Shown: positions 26,495-38,040 of the stretch, piece after piece | Layout: every line of letters starts with the position of its first letter | Numbering within the stretch: the first letter of the stretch is position 1 | Source: Bacteroidota bacterium | GTDB taxonomy: Bacteria; Bacteroidota; Bacteroidia; Chitinophagales; Saprospiraceae | Assembly: GCA_029557915.1 (NCBI GenBank) | Contig: JAKQHS010000150.1 | Span: 1-39,104, forward strand | Reading direction: 5' to 3' | DNA length: 39,104 nt | The notes under the pieces: model-generated | What the model was told of the DNA's origin: nothing | Seen by the model: the letters and a program-made list of their open reading frames with translations, nothing else | The model's database searches: none | Translations under genes and position numbers: made by a program

Positions 26495-26764
26495 ATGGCA
26501 AAAAAATCAGTAATAGCAAGACAAAAGAAGCGCGAGGAATTGGTCGCCAAATATGCCGAGACGAGGGCCAAATTGAAGGCAGCCGGTGACTATGAAGCCC
26601 TGGATAAATTGCCGAGGAACGCTTCCCCGGTTCGTTTAAAAAACCGCTGTCAGCTGACGGGCAGGCCCAGGGGATATATCCGGAAATTCGGACTCAGCCG
26701 CGTGGCCTTCCGGGACATGGCGCTTTATGGTAAAATTCCGGGCATGACCAAATCAAGCTGGTAA
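26495..26764 (+). CDS. rpsN: 30S ribosomal protein S14, zinc-free type
   Basis: This is an 89-residue protein. S14 lies in the 30S head. It has the long N-terminal helix ([23 protein letters not shown]) and the C-terminal [33 protein letters not shown]. It keeps only one cysteine in the region where zinc-binding S14 has CxxC...CxxC, so it belongs to the zinc-independent group. It is in the normal place between rplE and rpsH. Confidence 0.98.
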   Translation: MAKKSVIARQKKREELVAKYAETRAKLKAAGDYEALDKLPRNASPVRLKNRCQLTGRPRGYIRKFGLSRVAFRDMALYGKIPGMTKSSW

Positions 26765-26792
26765 TTCATCAATATCATTCAAGAAATCGTTT

Positions 26793-27197
26793 ATGGCAGT
26801 TACAGATTCAATAGCAGATTTTCTGACCCGCATCCGGAATGCCCAGCAGTCCGGTCATCGTATGGTGGAAATCCCGGCTTCCAATGTCAAGAAAAGAATG
26901 ACGGAAATCCTCTATGAAAACGGATACATCCTCAAATACAAGTTTGAAAAACCGGAAGGCGAATTTGAAAAAATCATGATCGCCCTCAAGTACGATCCGG
27001 CAACCCGTCAGCCGGTGATCCAGAAACTCCAGCGGGCCTCCAGGCCGGGATTGCGAAAATACAGCGGGGCGGAGGATCTGCCCCGGGTCTCCTCGGGCCT
27101 GGGCATTGCCATCGTATCCACCAACAAAGGAATCATGACGGACAAACAGGCCCGCGCCCAGCATGTGGGCGGCGAGGTATTGTGTTATATATTCTAA
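26793..27197 (+). CDS. rpsH: 30S ribosomal protein S8
   Basis: This is a 134-residue protein, near the usual 130. S8 binds the 16S rRNA central domain and in E. coli represses the spc operon. Segments DSIADFLTRIRNAQQSGH, KYSGAEDLPRVSSGLGIAIVSTNKGIMTDKQAR and GGEVLCYIF are typical. It ends 19 bp before the start of rplF. Confidence 0.98.
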   Translation: MAVTDSIADFLTRIRNAQQSGHRMVEIPASNVKKRMTEILYENGYILKYKFEKPEGEFEKIMIALKYDPATRQPVIQKLQRASRPGLRKYSGAEDLPRVSSGLGIAIVSTNKGIMTDKQARAQHVGGEVLCYIF

Positions 27198-27216
27198 TAA
27201 ATTAAAGGTTCTGAAT

Positions 27217-27774
27217 ATGTCGCGTATTGGAAAATTGCCGATCAGCCTGCCAAAGGGCGTTGAGGTGAAAATAGATAAAAACCGGGTCACCGTAAAGGGA
27301 CCCAAAGGCAGCCTGGTCCAGGAAGTGGACTATGACATGAAGGTGACCGTTGAAGACGGGACCTTGGTCGTAAGCAGGCCTTCTGATCAGAAAAGACATA
27401 AAGCCCTCCACGGGACCACCAGGGCGATTCTTGCCAATATCATCAAAGGGGTCAGTGAAGGATTTAATCAGGATATGGAGATCGTTGGCGTGGGTTACCG
27501 GACCTCGAATACCGGCAATCTCCTGGAGATCGGGGTTGGACATTCGCACCCCATCATGTTCTATGTACCGGATGAACTCAAAGTGGAAACCCTGACCGAG
27601 AAAGGGAAGGCCCCCCTGATCAAATTGTCCGGCACGGATCGTCAGTTGCTTGGACAGATCAGCGCCAAACTCAGGACTTTCCGCAAGCCGGAACCTTACA
27701 AGGGGAAAGGCATCAAGTACGCCGGGGAGATCCTCCGCCGGAAGGCCGGAAAGGCAGCCGGAAAGGCTAAATAA
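27217..27774 (+). CDS. rplF: 50S ribosomal protein L6
   Basis: This is a 185-residue protein. The ATG at 27217 gives MSRIGKLPISLPKGV, the standard start; the frame is open back to 27163 inside rpsH, but those residues are not part of L6. L6 lies near the factor-binding site of the large subunit. Conserved parts: VTVKGPKGSL, GVSEGFNQDMEIVGVGYR, GHSHPIMFYVPDELKVE and KPEPYKGKGIKYAGE. Confidence 0.98.
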   Translation: MSRIGKLPISLPKGVEVKIDKNRVTVKGPKGSLVQEVDYDMKVTVEDGTLVVSRPSDQKRHKALHGTTRAILANIIKGVSEGFNQDMEIVGVGYRTSNTGNLLEIGVGHSHPIMFYVPDELKVETLTEKGKAPLIKLSGTDRQLLGQISAKLRTFRKPEPYKGKGIKYAGEILRRKAGKAAGKAK

Positions 27775-27811
27775 TAAAAATTGAAGGTGAAACAGCATAA
27801 ACTGATTTGAG

Positions 27812-28165
27812 ATGAAATCCACTAAAAATTACGGGAAGCAAAAGATTCGGTACCGGATCCGTAAAAAAGTCTCCGGGAGCGCCGTCCGGCCCCGTTTATC
27901 CGTGTTCAGGAGCAACAAATCCATTTATTGCCAGTTGATCGATGATGCGACCGGCCATACCCTGGCTTCCACTTCCTCGCACGACGAAACGGTCCCGAAA
28001 GAGGTCAACAAAACGGAACAGGCAAAGGCAGTGGGCAATCTTTTGGCTTCAAAAGCAAAAGGGCTCGGTATAGAAAATGTGGTTTTTGACCGGGGTGGCA
28101 ATTTATATCACGGAAGGATCAAAGCCCTGGCCGATGGCGCCCGGGAAGGAGGTCTTAAATTTTAA
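27812..28165 (+). CDS. rplR: 50S ribosomal protein L18
   Basis: This is a 117-residue protein, exactly the usual length. L18 brings 5S rRNA to the large subunit with L5. Segments [41 protein letters not shown] and [26 protein letters not shown] are typical. It lies 37 bp after rplF and 28 bp before rpsE. Confidence 0.98.
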   Translation: MKSTKNYGKQKIRYRIRKKVSGSAVRPRLSVFRSNKSIYCQLIDDATGHTLASTSSHDETVPKEVNKTEQAKAVGNLLASKAKGLGIENVVFDRGGNLYHGRIKALADGAREGGLKF

Positions 28166-28193
28166 TTCAGCATAAGAATATCTTTAAAAGCAT

Positions 28194-28712
28194 ATGGCAA
28201 ATAGAGTTGTGAAAAGGGTAAAACCCAGCGAAGCGGAACTTAAGGAAAAAATGGTCGCGCTCAACCGGGTGGCCAAGGTCACCAAAGGAGGCCGTACCTT
28301 CAGTTTTGCAGCCATCGTGGTGGTTGGAGATGGCAATGGGGTGGTGGGTCACGGTCTGGGTAAAGCCCGGGACGTGCAGGAATCCATCGCCAAAGCCGTG
28401 GATGATGCCAAGAAAAACCTGATCCGTGTAAATATCCACAAAGGGACCATCCCCCATATACAAACCGGCAAATACGGCGCAGGCCGCGTACTCATCAAAC
28501 CGGCCTCTGAAGGTACGGGGGTCATCGCCGGCGGCGCCATGAGGGCCGTCCTGGATATGGCCGGAGTGCATAATGTATTGGGTAAATCCCTGGGATCATC
28601 AAACCCGCACAACGTGATCAAAGCCACCCTGGATGCACTCTCTAAAATGAGATCGCCCCAGGAAATCGCCCAGCAACGCAAGGTCGCCCTGAATAAAGTG
28701 TTTAACGGTTAA
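28194..28712 (+). CDS. rpsE: 30S ribosomal protein S5
   Basis: This is a 172-residue protein, the usual length. S5 helps set decoding accuracy and lies near the mRNA entry. Segments [59 protein letters not shown] and [18 protein letters not shown] are conserved. rpmD follows after 11 bp. Confidence 0.98.
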   Translation: MANRVVKRVKPSEAELKEKMVALNRVAKVTKGGRTFSFAAIVVVGDGNGVVGHGLGKARDVQESIAKAVDDAKKNLIRVNIHKGTIPHIQTGKYGAGRVLIKPASEGTGVIAGGAMRAVLDMAGVHNVLGKSLGSSNPHNVIKATLDALSKMRSPQEIAQQRKVALNKVFNG

Positions 28713-28723
28713 TATCAGACAGT

Positions 28724-28906
28724 ATGACAAAGATTCGAATCACCCAGACGAAAAGTATCATTGAAAAGACCGATCGTCAGAAAAAAACGATCAAAGCCCT
28801 CGGCCTGAAAGGGGTCCGGCACAGCGTGGAGCAGCAACTCACGCCCCAGATCGAAGGCATGCTTTCCAAAGTCGCCCACCTGGTATCCGTGGACAAGATT
28901 TCTTAA
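28724..28906 (+). CDS. rpmD: 50S ribosomal protein L30
   Basis: This is a 60-residue protein, the normal size for bacterial L30. The pattern KIRITQTKSIIEKTDRQKKT, then IKALGLKGVRHSVEQQ and the final VAHLVSVDKIS is typical. Order rpsE-rpmD-rplO is canonical. The protein is basic and lies on the outer face of the large subunit. Confidence 0.97.
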   Translation: MTKIRITQTKSIIEKTDRQKKTIKALGLKGVRHSVEQQLTPQIEGMLSKVAHLVSVDKIS

Positions 28907-28929
28907 ATTCTTTTAAAGCACAGAAGATC

Positions 28930-29376
28930 ATGGAATTGAATAATTTAAAACCGGCTAAAGGAGCTACCAGGAACAATAAAAGAAGGGGCCGGGGCATTGC
29001 CACCGGTTCAGGGGGAACCGCCGGCAGGGGACATAAAGGACATAAGGCAAGATCAGGTCATAAGGCAAAAAGACATTTTGAAGGCGGCCAGATGCCTCTT
29101 CAAATGCGCTTGCCCAAAATCGGGTTTAGGAATCCAGCGCGGGAAGAATTTGCCGTGCTCAACCTGGACCAACTTCAGAACTATGCCACCAAATCCGGTC
29201 AAAACCAGATCGACCTGCCCTGGCTGATTAAGGCCGGCGTACTCAAACCCGGTCAAAAAATCAAGATACTGGGCCGCGGCGAACTGGCCTCCGGGATTCA
29301 GGTGACTGCCCATGCCTGTTCCGCATCCGCCAAAAAAATCATTGAAGAGAAAGGCGGCACGATCACTCTCATTTAA
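28930..29376 (+). CDS. rplO: 50S ribosomal protein L15
   Basis: This is a 148-residue protein, near the usual 144. L15 is a late-assembly, Gly/Arg-rich protein reaching into 23S rRNA. The N-terminus MELNNLKPAKGATRNNKRRG and the glycine-rich GSGGTAGRGHKGHKARSG loop are characteristic, as is the C-terminal IQVTAHACSASAKKIIEEKG. secY starts 10 bp later. Confidence 0.98.
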   Translation: MELNNLKPAKGATRNNKRRGRGIATGSGGTAGRGHKGHKARSGHKAKRHFEGGQMPLQMRLPKIGFRNPAREEFAVLNLDQLQNYATKSGQNQIDLPWLIKAGVLKPGQKIKILGRGELASGIQVTAHACSASAKKIIEEKGGTITLI

Positions 29377-29386
29377 TTCCCCCCCG

Positions 29387-30751
29387 ATGAATAGCTTGAT
29401 ACAGACACTGAAAAACATCTGGAAAATAGAAGAATTGCGCAAGCGAATTCTATTTACCCTGGCCGTATTGGCGGTCTTCAGATTTGGTTCTTATATCGTG
29501 CTTCCCGGGGTCGTTGCCGGCCAGTTGCAGGCGGCCGCAGGCAACCGCGGCGCCAATGACCTGCTCAACCTGGTGAATATTTATACGGGAGGCGCTTTTA
29601 ATAACGCATCCATTTTCGCCCTGGGCATCATGCCTTATATCACGGCTTCCATCATTGTTCAGTTGCTGGGTTTTGCCCTTCCCTATTTCCAGAGGCTGCA
29701 GCAGCATGAAGGGGAATCCGGACGTAAAAAACTCAACCAGATCACCCGTATCCTTACCGTGGTGATCACCCTGCTTCAGGGCGGAACTTATCTGGCTTAT
29801 CTCAACGCATCCAACGCCATTGATCCTTCGGTTCCCAAAAGCGTATTCTATTTTGTAAATTCCATCCTGCTGGCTACCGGAACAGTGACGGCAATGTGGC
29901 TGGGTGAACGGATCACCGACAAAGGGATTGGCAACGGGGTCTCCCTGCTCATCATGATCGGCATTATTGCCCGTCTGCCACAGGCCGTGATCTTTGAGAT
30001 TCAGGCACGTTTCAGTTCAGGCGGTACCTTTATGCTGATCCTTGAGCTGGCCGCTTTGATCGTGGTGGTCCTGGGCTCCATCCTGCTGGTTCAGGGGGTA
30101 AGGAAAATTCCAATCCAGTTTGCCAAGCGCATGGTGGGCCGTACGGGGCTGCCCGTGAGCGGCAACAGGGATTACCTGCCCATCAAACTCAATGCTGCCG
30201 GGGTGATGCCCATCATTTTTGCCCAGGCGATCATGTTTTTGCCGGGTTTCGCCCTGCAATCCCTTTCCGGGGCCGCGGCCTCCAGCAGCGGTTTTGTCCG
30301 TTCTCTTAACGATTTTACCTCCATACCTTATAACGTCATTTATTTTATCCTGGTCGTTTTGTTTACTTACGTGTATGTGGCGCTCATCGTCAACAGCACC
30401 CAGTATTCGGAATACCTTAAAAGGCAGAATGCTTTTATTCCCGGGGTAAAACCCGGTTCTCCTACCGCGGAATTCATCGATACCATTACCTCGAAAATCA
30501 CCCTTCCGGGCGCGGTCATGCTGGGTCTCCTGGCCATCACGCCGGCAATGGCCACCGCTTTTGGCATCAACAACGCCTTCGCGGCCTTTTTCGGGGGATC
30601 CACCATTCTGATCCTCGTAGGCGTCGCCCTGGATACCTTGCAGCAAATAGAAAGTTACCTGCTGATGAGGAAATACGACGGGCTCGTAAAATCTGGAAAC
30701 ATCAAGGGGCGCACCGGCAGCGGAATGGCACCAATAGGGGCAGGCTCCTAA
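29387..30751 (+). CDS. secY: Protein translocase subunit SecY
   Basis: This is a 454-residue membrane protein that forms the protein-conducting channel of the Sec system. The ATG at 29387 gives MNSLIQTLKNIWKIEELRKRI; an upstream ATG at 29312 lies inside rplO and is rejected. About ten hydrophobic helices are visible. Signature parts include ELRKRILFTLAVLAVFRFGSY, GIMPYITASIIVQLL, GNGVSLLIMIGIIARLP and, in the cytosolic loop before helix 10, the LMRKYDGLVKSG segment. It follows L15 as in the spc operon. adk is absent here; map follows directly, common in Bacteroidota. Confidence 0.98.
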   Translation: MNSLIQTLKNIWKIEELRKRILFTLAVLAVFRFGSYIVLPGVVAGQLQAAAGNRGANDLLNLVNIYTGGAFNNASIFALGIMPYITASIIVQLLGFALPYFQRLQQHEGESGRKKLNQITRILTVVITLLQGGTYLAYLNASNAIDPSVPKSVFYFVNSILLATGTVTAMWLGERITDKGIGNGVSLLIMIGIIARLPQAVIFEIQARFSSGGTFMLILELAALIVVVLGSILLVQGVRKIPIQFAKRMVGRTGLPVSGNRDYLPIKLNAAGVMPIIFAQAIMFLPGFALQSLSGAAASSSGFVRSLNDFTSIPYNVIYFILVVLFTYVYVALIVNSTQYSEYLKRQNAFIPGVKPGSPTAEFIDTITSKITLPGAVMLGLLAITPAMATAFGINNAFAAFFGGSTILILVGVALDTLQQIESYLLMRKYDGLVKSGNIKGRTGSGMAPIGAGS

Positions 30752-30772
30752 CCGGCCCCACTCAAAATCAGG

Positions 30773-31600
30773 ATGACAAAAGGCAAAGTTGTAATTAAGA
30801 CAGAAGAGGAGATTGAACTCATCCGGCACAGCAGCCGGATCGCCTGCGAAGCCATTGCCGAAGTCGCCAAAGTCATCCGGCCCGGTTATACCGGGATCGA
30901 GGCCGACAAACTGGCAGATACCTATATCAAGGACCATGGGGGTTTGCCCTCATTCAAGGGATATGGGCATCCCGCCTTCCCGGCTTCCCTCTGTATCTCC
31001 ATCAATGAAGCGGTGGTCCACGGTATTCCGACCCACACGCCTTTCCGGGAAGGGGATCTCGTATCTTTAGATTGCGGCGCATATCTTAATGGTTTTCATG
31101 GAGATGTAGCGTACACCCTGGTCCTGGGGGAGGTCCCCGAAGCGGTGATGAAGTTATGCGTGGTCACCAAACGCAGCCTGTACCTGGGTATTGAACAAAG
31201 CCGTCAGGGCAACCGGCTGGGAGACATAGGTTTTGCCATCCAGCAATATGTGGAGAAGGAGAACGGTTTCGGGGTGGTCCGGGAACTGGTCGGCCACGGA
31301 GTGGGTAAACAGCTCCACGAACCCCCGGATGTGAGCAATTACGGAAAAAGAGGCAACGGCCTTGTCCTTCAGGAGAATATGGTATTTGCCATCGAGCCCA
31401 TGGTCAATCTGGGCACCCGTCAGATCCGGACCTTGTCTGACTATTGGACGGTGGTTTCAAAGGACAACAAGCCCTCTGCACATTACGAACACACCGTAGC
31501 CGTGAGAAAAACCGGCGGAGAAACGCTCACCGACCATACGGTGATCGAAGAGGCCATTAAAAATAATAAAGAATTAAGCGAAATTTCGCTAAAAATATAG
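30773..31600 (+). CDS. map: Methionine aminopeptidase, type I
   Basis: This is a 275-residue enzyme that removes the initiator methionine from new proteins. All five metal ligands of the pita-bread fold are recognisable: Asp in SLDCGAYLNGFHGD (two), His in LVGHGVGKQLHEPP, Glu in MVFAIEPMV and Glu in HYEHTVAV. His in GHPAFPASLC and VVHGIP line the substrate pocket. There is no zinc-finger N-terminal extension. It lies 21 bp after secY. A 14-bp perfect palindrome (31577-31590) falls within its last codons. Confidence 0.97.
   Translation: MTKGKVVIKTEEEIELIRHSSRIACEAIAEVAKVIRPGYTGIEADKLADTYIKDHGGLPSFKGYGHPAFPASLCISINEAVVHGIPTHTPFREGDLVSLDCGAYLNGFHGDVAYTLVLGEVPEAVMKLCVVTKRSLYLGIEQSRQGNRLGDIGFAIQQYVEKENGFGVVRELVGHGVGKQLHEPPDVSNYGKRGNGLVLQENMVFAIEPMVNLGTRQIRTLSDYWTVVSKDNKPSAHYEHTVAVRKTGGETLTDHTVIEEAIKNNKELSEISLKI
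31577..31590. repeat. 14-bp perfect palindrome at the end of map
   Basis: AGCGAAATTTCGCT at 31577-31590 is a perfect palindrome in the last codons of map, followed by an AT-rich stretch and a near-match to the Bacteroidota -7 box (GATATTTG, 31600-31607) just before infA at 31627. It could be a binding site or a mild transcription signal, or simply chance. Confidence 0.3.
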
Positions 31601-31626
31601 ATATTTGCAGTCCGAAATTTTAAAGG

Positions 31627-31845
31627 ATGCCTAAGGAAGACTTGATCAAGCAAGATGGGATCATTGAAGAAGCATTGTCCAATGCGATGTTCAGGGTCCA
31701 TCTTGAAAACGATCACGTCATTTTAGCCACCATTTCCGGTAAAATGCGCATGCATTATATCCGGTTATTGCCGGGTGACAAAGTGGCCGTTGAGATGTCT
31801 CCTTATGATCTTTCAAGAGGCAGGATTATTTACCGGTACAAGTAA
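31627..31845 (+). CDS. infA: Translation initiation factor IF-1
   Basis: This is a 72-residue protein, exactly the normal length, with one OB-fold. IF-1 binds the A site of the 30S subunit during initiation. Segments [44 protein letters not shown] and [18 protein letters not shown] are standard. Position map-infA-rpmJ is typical. rpmJ starts 13 bp after its stop. Confidence 0.98.
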   Translation: MPKEDLIKQDGIIEEALSNAMFRVHLENDHVILATISGKMRMHYIRLLPGDKVAVEMSPYDLSRGRIIYRYK

Positions 31846-31858
31846 AACACTGAGGATC

Positions 31859-31975
31859 ATGAAAGTAAGAACTTCCATCAAAAAAAGGTCGGCCGATTGC
31901 AAAATCGTACGCCGCAAGGGCAAGCTTTATGTCATCAACAAAAAGAACCCCAAATTCAAACAAAGACAAGGTTAA
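31859..31975 (+). CDS. rpmJ: 50S ribosomal protein L36
   Basis: This is a 38-residue protein, the normal size. The ATG at 31859 gives [20 protein letters not shown]; longer reading frames starting inside infA are not part of it. Of the zinc ligands seen in many L36 proteins (two Cys, Cys, His) only one Cys remains, with no later Cys or His, so it is the zinc-free form. It lies between infA and rpsM. Confidence 0.97.
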   Translation: MKVRTSIKKRSADCKIVRRKGKLYVINKKNPKFKQRQG

Positions 31976-31986
31976 AAATTTAATTC

Positions 31987-32364
31987 ATGGCACGTATTTC
32001 AGGCATTGACCTTCCAAAAAACAAAAAAGGGCTCATCGGCCTTACCTATATTTTCGGCATCGGCACCTCCTCTTCGGCCGCGATCCTGGACAAAGCCGGG
32101 ATCGATCCGGACATGAAAGTTTCGGCCTGGACCGACGAACATGTGCATAAAATCACTAAAATCATCCAGGATGATTATAAAGTGGAGGGGATGCTCCGTT
32201 CTGAAGTCCAGCTCAACATCAAAAGGTTGATGGACATCGGTTGTTACCGCGGGATCCGCCACCGCAGGGGACTCCCGGTCAGAGGGCAGAATACCCAGAC
32301 CAATGCCCGGACCCGGAAAGGAAAACGGAAGACCGTGGCCAATAAAAAGAAAGTAACCAAATAA
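31987..32364 (+). CDS. rpsM: 30S ribosomal protein S13
   Basis: This is a 125-residue protein, a little longer than the usual 118. S13 lies at the top of the 30S head and forms bridges to the 50S and P-site tRNA. Segments [51 protein letters not shown] and [13 protein letters not shown] are canonical. It starts the alpha operon block with rpsK, rpsD, rpoA and rplQ. Confidence 0.98.
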   Translation: MARISGIDLPKNKKGLIGLTYIFGIGTSSSAAILDKAGIDPDMKVSAWTDEHVHKITKIIQDDYKVEGMLRSEVQLNIKRLMDIGCYRGIRHRRGLPVRGQNTQTNARTRKGKRKTVANKKKVTK

Positions 32365-32383
32365 CCGTCAATCAGATCCAGAT

Positions 32384-32770
32384 ATGTCTCAGGTAAAAAA
32401 AGCCAAGAAAAGGAAAGTGCATGTGGAGTCCGAAGGGATTGCTTATGTCCTCGCCAGTTTCAATAATGTGATCGTCACCATTACCAACAAACAGGGACAG
32501 GTGGTCTCCTGGTCCTCGTCCGGCCGCGAAGGCTTCCGGGGATCAAAGAAAAACACCCCCTATGCCGCCCAAAAAACCGCGTCCCATGCCGCCACCCTCG
32601 CCCATGAGGCGGGTGTCCGTTCCGCGGATGTTTATGTAAAGGGACCGGGTACCGGCCGTGAAGCCGCCATCCGGGGCATCAACGACGTCGGGATCAAAGT
32701 GACCACCATCACCGATACGACCCCGATCCCCCATAATGGCTGCCGCCCACCCAAAAAACGCAGGGTATAA
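32384..32770 (+). CDS. rpsK: 30S ribosomal protein S11
   Basis: This is a 128-residue protein, near the usual 129. S11 forms part of the 30S platform at the mRNA exit. Segments [38 protein letters not shown] and [15 protein letters not shown], then [18 protein letters not shown] at the end, are standard. It lies 19 bp after rpsM and 53 bp before rpsD. Confidence 0.98.
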   Translation: MSQVKKAKKRKVHVESEGIAYVLASFNNVIVTITNKQGQVVSWSSSGREGFRGSKKNTPYAAQKTASHAATLAHEAGVRSADVYVKGPGTGREAAIRGINDVGIKVTTITDTTPIPHNGCRPPKKRRV

Positions 32771-32823
32771 TGCAAACCGAAACCAGGATCATTTAATCAA
32801 CATTTTCAGAATATCATTTAATC

Positions 32824-33435
32824 ATGGCAAGATATACCGGACCAAGTACAAAAATCGCAAGGACCTTCGGAGAGCCCATTTTCGGCCAGGATAAGAGCTT
32901 TGACAGGAAAAAATACGCGCCGGGCCAGCATGGCCAGAGCCGCAAAAAAAAGCAGAAATCCGACTACGCCGTCCAGCTTAAGGAAAAACAAAAGGCAAAA
33001 CATACATACGGCATCCTAGAAAGGCAGTTCCGGAAAACGTTTGAACTGGCCAGCCGCAAACACGGCGTTACCGGCACCCTGCTGCTTCAATTGCTGGAGT
33101 CCAGGCTGGACAATACCGTGTATCGCCTCGGCATCGCCCCTACCCGGAGGGCCGCCCGCCAGTTGGTATCCCACAAACACATAGCCGTCGATGGTAAAAT
33201 CGTGAATATTCCTTCCGCCCTCCTTAAACCGGGTGATGTGGTCGCCGTAAGAGGCAAATCGGCCAACCTGGAACATATCCAGAACCAGGTCCATGCCAAA
33301 ACCGATATCCGCAAATCGCCCTGGCTGGAATGGAATCCTGAACGCATGGAAGGCAAATTCCTCATCTACCCCGAAAGAGACATGATACCGGAACGGATCA
33401 ACGAACAGTTGATCGTCGAGTTATATTCCAAATAA
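32824..33435 (+). CDS. rpsD: 30S ribosomal protein S4
   Basis: This is a 203-residue protein, near the usual 206. S4 starts 30S assembly and in E. coli represses the alpha operon. The N-terminus [20 protein letters not shown] lacks the CxxC zinc motif of some S4 proteins. The S4 RNA-binding domain is seen as [35 protein letters not shown] and [19 protein letters not shown]. rpoA follows after 47 bp. Confidence 0.98.
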   Translation: MARYTGPSTKIARTFGEPIFGQDKSFDRKKYAPGQHGQSRKKKQKSDYAVQLKEKQKAKHTYGILERQFRKTFELASRKHGVTGTLLLQLLESRLDNTVYRLGIAPTRRAARQLVSHKHIAVDGKIVNIPSALLKPGDVVAVRGKSANLEHIQNQVHAKTDIRKSPWLEWNPERMEGKFLIYPERDMIPERINEQLIVELYSK

Positions 33436-33482
33436 CCCGAAGGACCGATTTCTTAACCAGTTTTTTAAGCACAATTGATTTT

Positions 33483-34481
33483 ATGAGCATATTAAATTTC
33501 CAAAAACCGGAAAAAATCATTCTGCAAAAAGCCAATGATTTTGACGGTGTGTTCGAGTTTAAACCGCTTGAACCAGGATTTGGTCAGACTATAGGCAACT
33601 CCCTGAGAAGAATCCTCCTGTCCTCCCTCGAAGGACATGCCATTTCCGGCATCCGTATCGCCGGAGTAGACCACGAATTTTCCACCATCAAAGGAGTGGT
33701 TGAGGACATCGTGGACATCATTCTTAACCTGAAACAGATCCGCCTGAAAAAGGTCAACAATACCGACGACAATTCCGAAGACACCATCTACCTGACCATT
33801 AACCGCAAGGACGAATTCCGGGCCGGGGAAATTGAAAAATTCACCAACGTGTACAAGGTGATGAACCCTGACCTGCTGATCTGCAGGATGGAGCCCTTCG
33901 TCAACCTCGAAATTGAACTAAAGATTACCAAAGGCAGGGGTTATGTCCCCGCCGACGATACCTATCCCAAGGACGCCCCGATCGGGCTGATCCCGCTGGA
34001 TGCGATCTATACCCCCATCCGCAATGTGGCCTATTCCATTTCCAATACCCGGGTGGGCCAGAGGACGGATTATGAAAAGCTGACCATTGAATTAAAAACC
34101 GACGGGACCATCCACCCGGAAGAAGCCATCAAGGAGGCCTCCAGGATCATGATCCAGCACCTGATGCTGATCACCGATGAAAACATCACCTTCAACGATG
34201 CCTCCCGGAAGGAAGACGCCATCGTGGACGAGCATATCCTCCATATGCGCAAATTGCTGAAAACCTCCCTGGAGGACCTGGATCTTTCGGTGCGCGCCTA
34301 CAATTGTCTGAAAGCGGCCAAAATCAATACCCTCGGGGAAATGGTCAAATACGATACCCACGAACTGCTTAAATTCAGGAATTTCGGTAAAAAATCCCTG
34401 GTGGAAATCGAAGAATTGCTGTCCACGAAGGGCCTGAGTTTCGGCATGGACCTTTCCAAATACAAACTGGACGAAGAATAA
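33483..34481 (+). CDS. rpoA: DNA-directed RNA polymerase subunit alpha
   Basis: This is a 332-residue protein, the usual length. The N-terminal domain (about 1-230), which dimerises and assembles the polymerase, shows FEFKPLEPGFGQTIGNSLRRILLSSLEG. The C-terminal domain (about 265-325), which contacts UP elements and activators, shows LDLSVRAYNCLKAAKINTL and LLKFRNFGKKSLVEIEELL. It follows rpsD as in the alpha operon; rplQ comes after a 79-bp gap. Confidence 0.98.
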   Translation: MSILNFQKPEKIILQKANDFDGVFEFKPLEPGFGQTIGNSLRRILLSSLEGHAISGIRIAGVDHEFSTIKGVVEDIVDIILNLKQIRLKKVNNTDDNSEDTIYLTINRKDEFRAGEIEKFTNVYKVMNPDLLICRMEPFVNLEIELKITKGRGYVPADDTYPKDAPIGLIPLDAIYTPIRNVAYSISNTRVGQRTDYEKLTIELKTDGTIHPEEAIKEASRIMIQHLMLITDENITFNDASRKEDAIVDEHILHMRKLLKTSLEDLDLSVRAYNCLKAAKINTLGEMVKYDTHELLKFRNFGKKSLVEIEELLSTKGLSFGMDLSKYKLDEE

Positions 34482-34560
34482 TATTCATTCAATCAACCCA
34501 TGCCAATTAGCGTGTGAGCATTCCGTTGCTCCGCTGTGGCGAGGATAAAAACATTTCATC

Positions 34561-35055
34561 ATGAGACATGGCAATAAAATCAATCACCTCGGCCGTAAAA
34601 TCGGCCACCGGGCGGCATTGCTCAAGAACATGGCGGCATCCCTGATCCTGCACAAAAGGATCAACACCACCCTGGCCAAAGCAAGGGAACTTCGCCAGTA
34701 CCTCGAGCCCCTGGTCACCAAGTCGAAGGACAATACCACCCATTCCAGGAGGGTGATCTTCAGCTATCTTCAAAGCAAGGATGCCCTTAAAGAATTGTTT
34801 GCGGTGATTGCACCGAAAATTGCCACCCGTCCCGGGGGCTACCTGCGCGTCATCAAAACCGGATTTCGCAGCGGGGACGCTGCCGAAATGGCCCTGATCG
34901 AATTTGTGGATTTTAACGAAGTGTATACCCTGGGGACCAAACCGGCATCGGCTGCCGCACCTGAAAAGAAAAAGCGAACCCGCCGGAGCAGTACAAAAAA
35001 GGCCAAAGCGCAAGGCGAACAAACCGAGACGGAAGAAGCCAAGAAGGAAGAATGA
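34561..35055 (+). CDS. rplQ: 50S ribosomal protein L17
   Basis: This is a 164-residue protein. The first ~120 residues match L17 ([73 protein letters not shown]). The last ~40 residues form a Lys/Ala/Glu-rich low-complexity tail that E. coli L17 (127) lacks; similar tails are known in Bacteroidota. It is the last gene of the ribosomal cluster, followed by the hairpin terminator at 35090-35126. Confidence 0.97.
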   Translation: MRHGNKINHLGRKIGHRAALLKNMAASLILHKRINTTLAKARELRQYLEPLVTKSKDNTTHSRRVIFSYLQSKDALKELFAVIAPKIATRPGGYLRVIKTGFRSGDAAEMALIEFVDFNEVYTLGTKPASAAAPEKKKRTRRSSTKKAKAQGEQTETEEAKKEE

Positions 35056-35089
35056 GGCCAATTTCATTTTTCCGTTCAAGGATATGAAT

Positions 35090-35126
35090 AAACAAAGGGG
35101 ATTGAGCTTTCAATCCCCTTTGTTTT
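35090..35126 (+). terminator. Intrinsic terminator of the ribosomal cluster
   Basis: A perfect 16-bp stem pairs 35090-35105 with 35110-35125 around the 4-nt loop GCTT. The arms begin AAACAAAGGGG and end CCCCTTTGTTT. The 3' arm itself ends in T-rich sequence (TTTGTTTT), which serves as the short U-tract. It lies 34 bp after the rplQ stop. Confidence 0.9.
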
Positions 35127-35176
35127 ACAAATCGTTTAGATGAAACAATCACCGGCCATTTTTCTTAAATTTCTTA

Positions 35177-35217
35177 CCGGGGCACGGGCCGGCACCCCGG
35201 TTTAAGTTTTATATTTG
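35177..35217 (+). promoter_or_regulatory. Putative carA promoter (-7 box) with an upstream GC hairpin
   Basis: TATATTTG at 35210-35217 matches the Bacteroidota -7 consensus TAnnTTTG exactly. No good TTTG lies at the -33 distance. Instead a GC-rich inverted repeat (CCGGGG at 35177-35182 with CCCCGG at 35195-35200) occupies that place, and T-rich sequence follows it, so it might be a second terminator or an operator. The box makes the GTG at 35217 an unlikely start for carA, since transcription would begin near 35224. Confidence 0.5.
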
Positions 35218-35246
35218 TGGACGTTTTTTCAATTCCAGCCAGATCC

Positions 35247-37662
<2,416 letters not shown>

Positions 37663-37701
37663 GATATATTTTTAATATATTTATGCTTCAATTTCACTTG
37701 A

Positions 37702-38040
37702 ATGCTTCCGATTAAGGCTATTACTGCTTCGCTCCGGTTCCATTTGTCCAAAATACTGCCGGACTACCTGGTCAACCGCTATTTTATCACCGCCATGGTC
37801 TTTTTTATCTGGATGATTTTTTTCGATAAAAACAAATGGGTGAATCAATGGCAGCTTTCGCAGTCAATATACCGGCTGGAACAGGAACAGAAAATCCTCG
37901 CCGGAATGATTGTAGAAGCGCGGAGGGACAAGGAGGACCTGGAGAAAAACAAGGAGAAATACGCCAGGGAAAAATATTACATGCATAAGGAAAATGAAGA
38001 CATTTTTATTTTCGAAGAAAACTTAAATCCTGATAAATGA
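37702..38040 (+). CDS. DivIC/FtsB-type septum formation protein
   Basis: This is a 112-residue bitopic membrane protein. A basic N-terminus is followed by one transmembrane helix (about residues 28-42, [14 protein letters not shown]) and then a coiled coil (about 55-95, [20 protein letters not shown] onward) rich in Glu, Lys and Arg. The ending [16 protein letters not shown] matches the FtsB/DivIC pattern (R/K-E-x-Y-x-M-x-x-x-x-E-x-x-x). It would join FtsL and FtsQ in the divisome. The preceding gap (37663-37701) is AT-rich. Its stop overlaps the sucD start by 4 nt (ATGA), an odd coupling with a TCA-cycle gene. Confidence 0.9.
   Translation: MLPIKAITASLRFHLSKILPDYLVNRYFITAMVFFIWMIFFDKNKWVNQWQLSQSIYRLEQEQKILAGMIVEARRDKEDLEKNKEKYAREKYYMHKENEDIFIFEENLNPDK

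Noticed and set aside
30017-30937. A 306-codon antisense frame over secY and map
   Set aside because: It spans two conserved genes on the other strand; its His/Gly/Asp-rich composition is typical of antisense shadows.
35217-35246. GTG start for carA
   Set aside because: The GTG overlaps the last base of a -7 promoter box and would lie upstream of the predicted transcription start; the extra 10 residues are not conserved.
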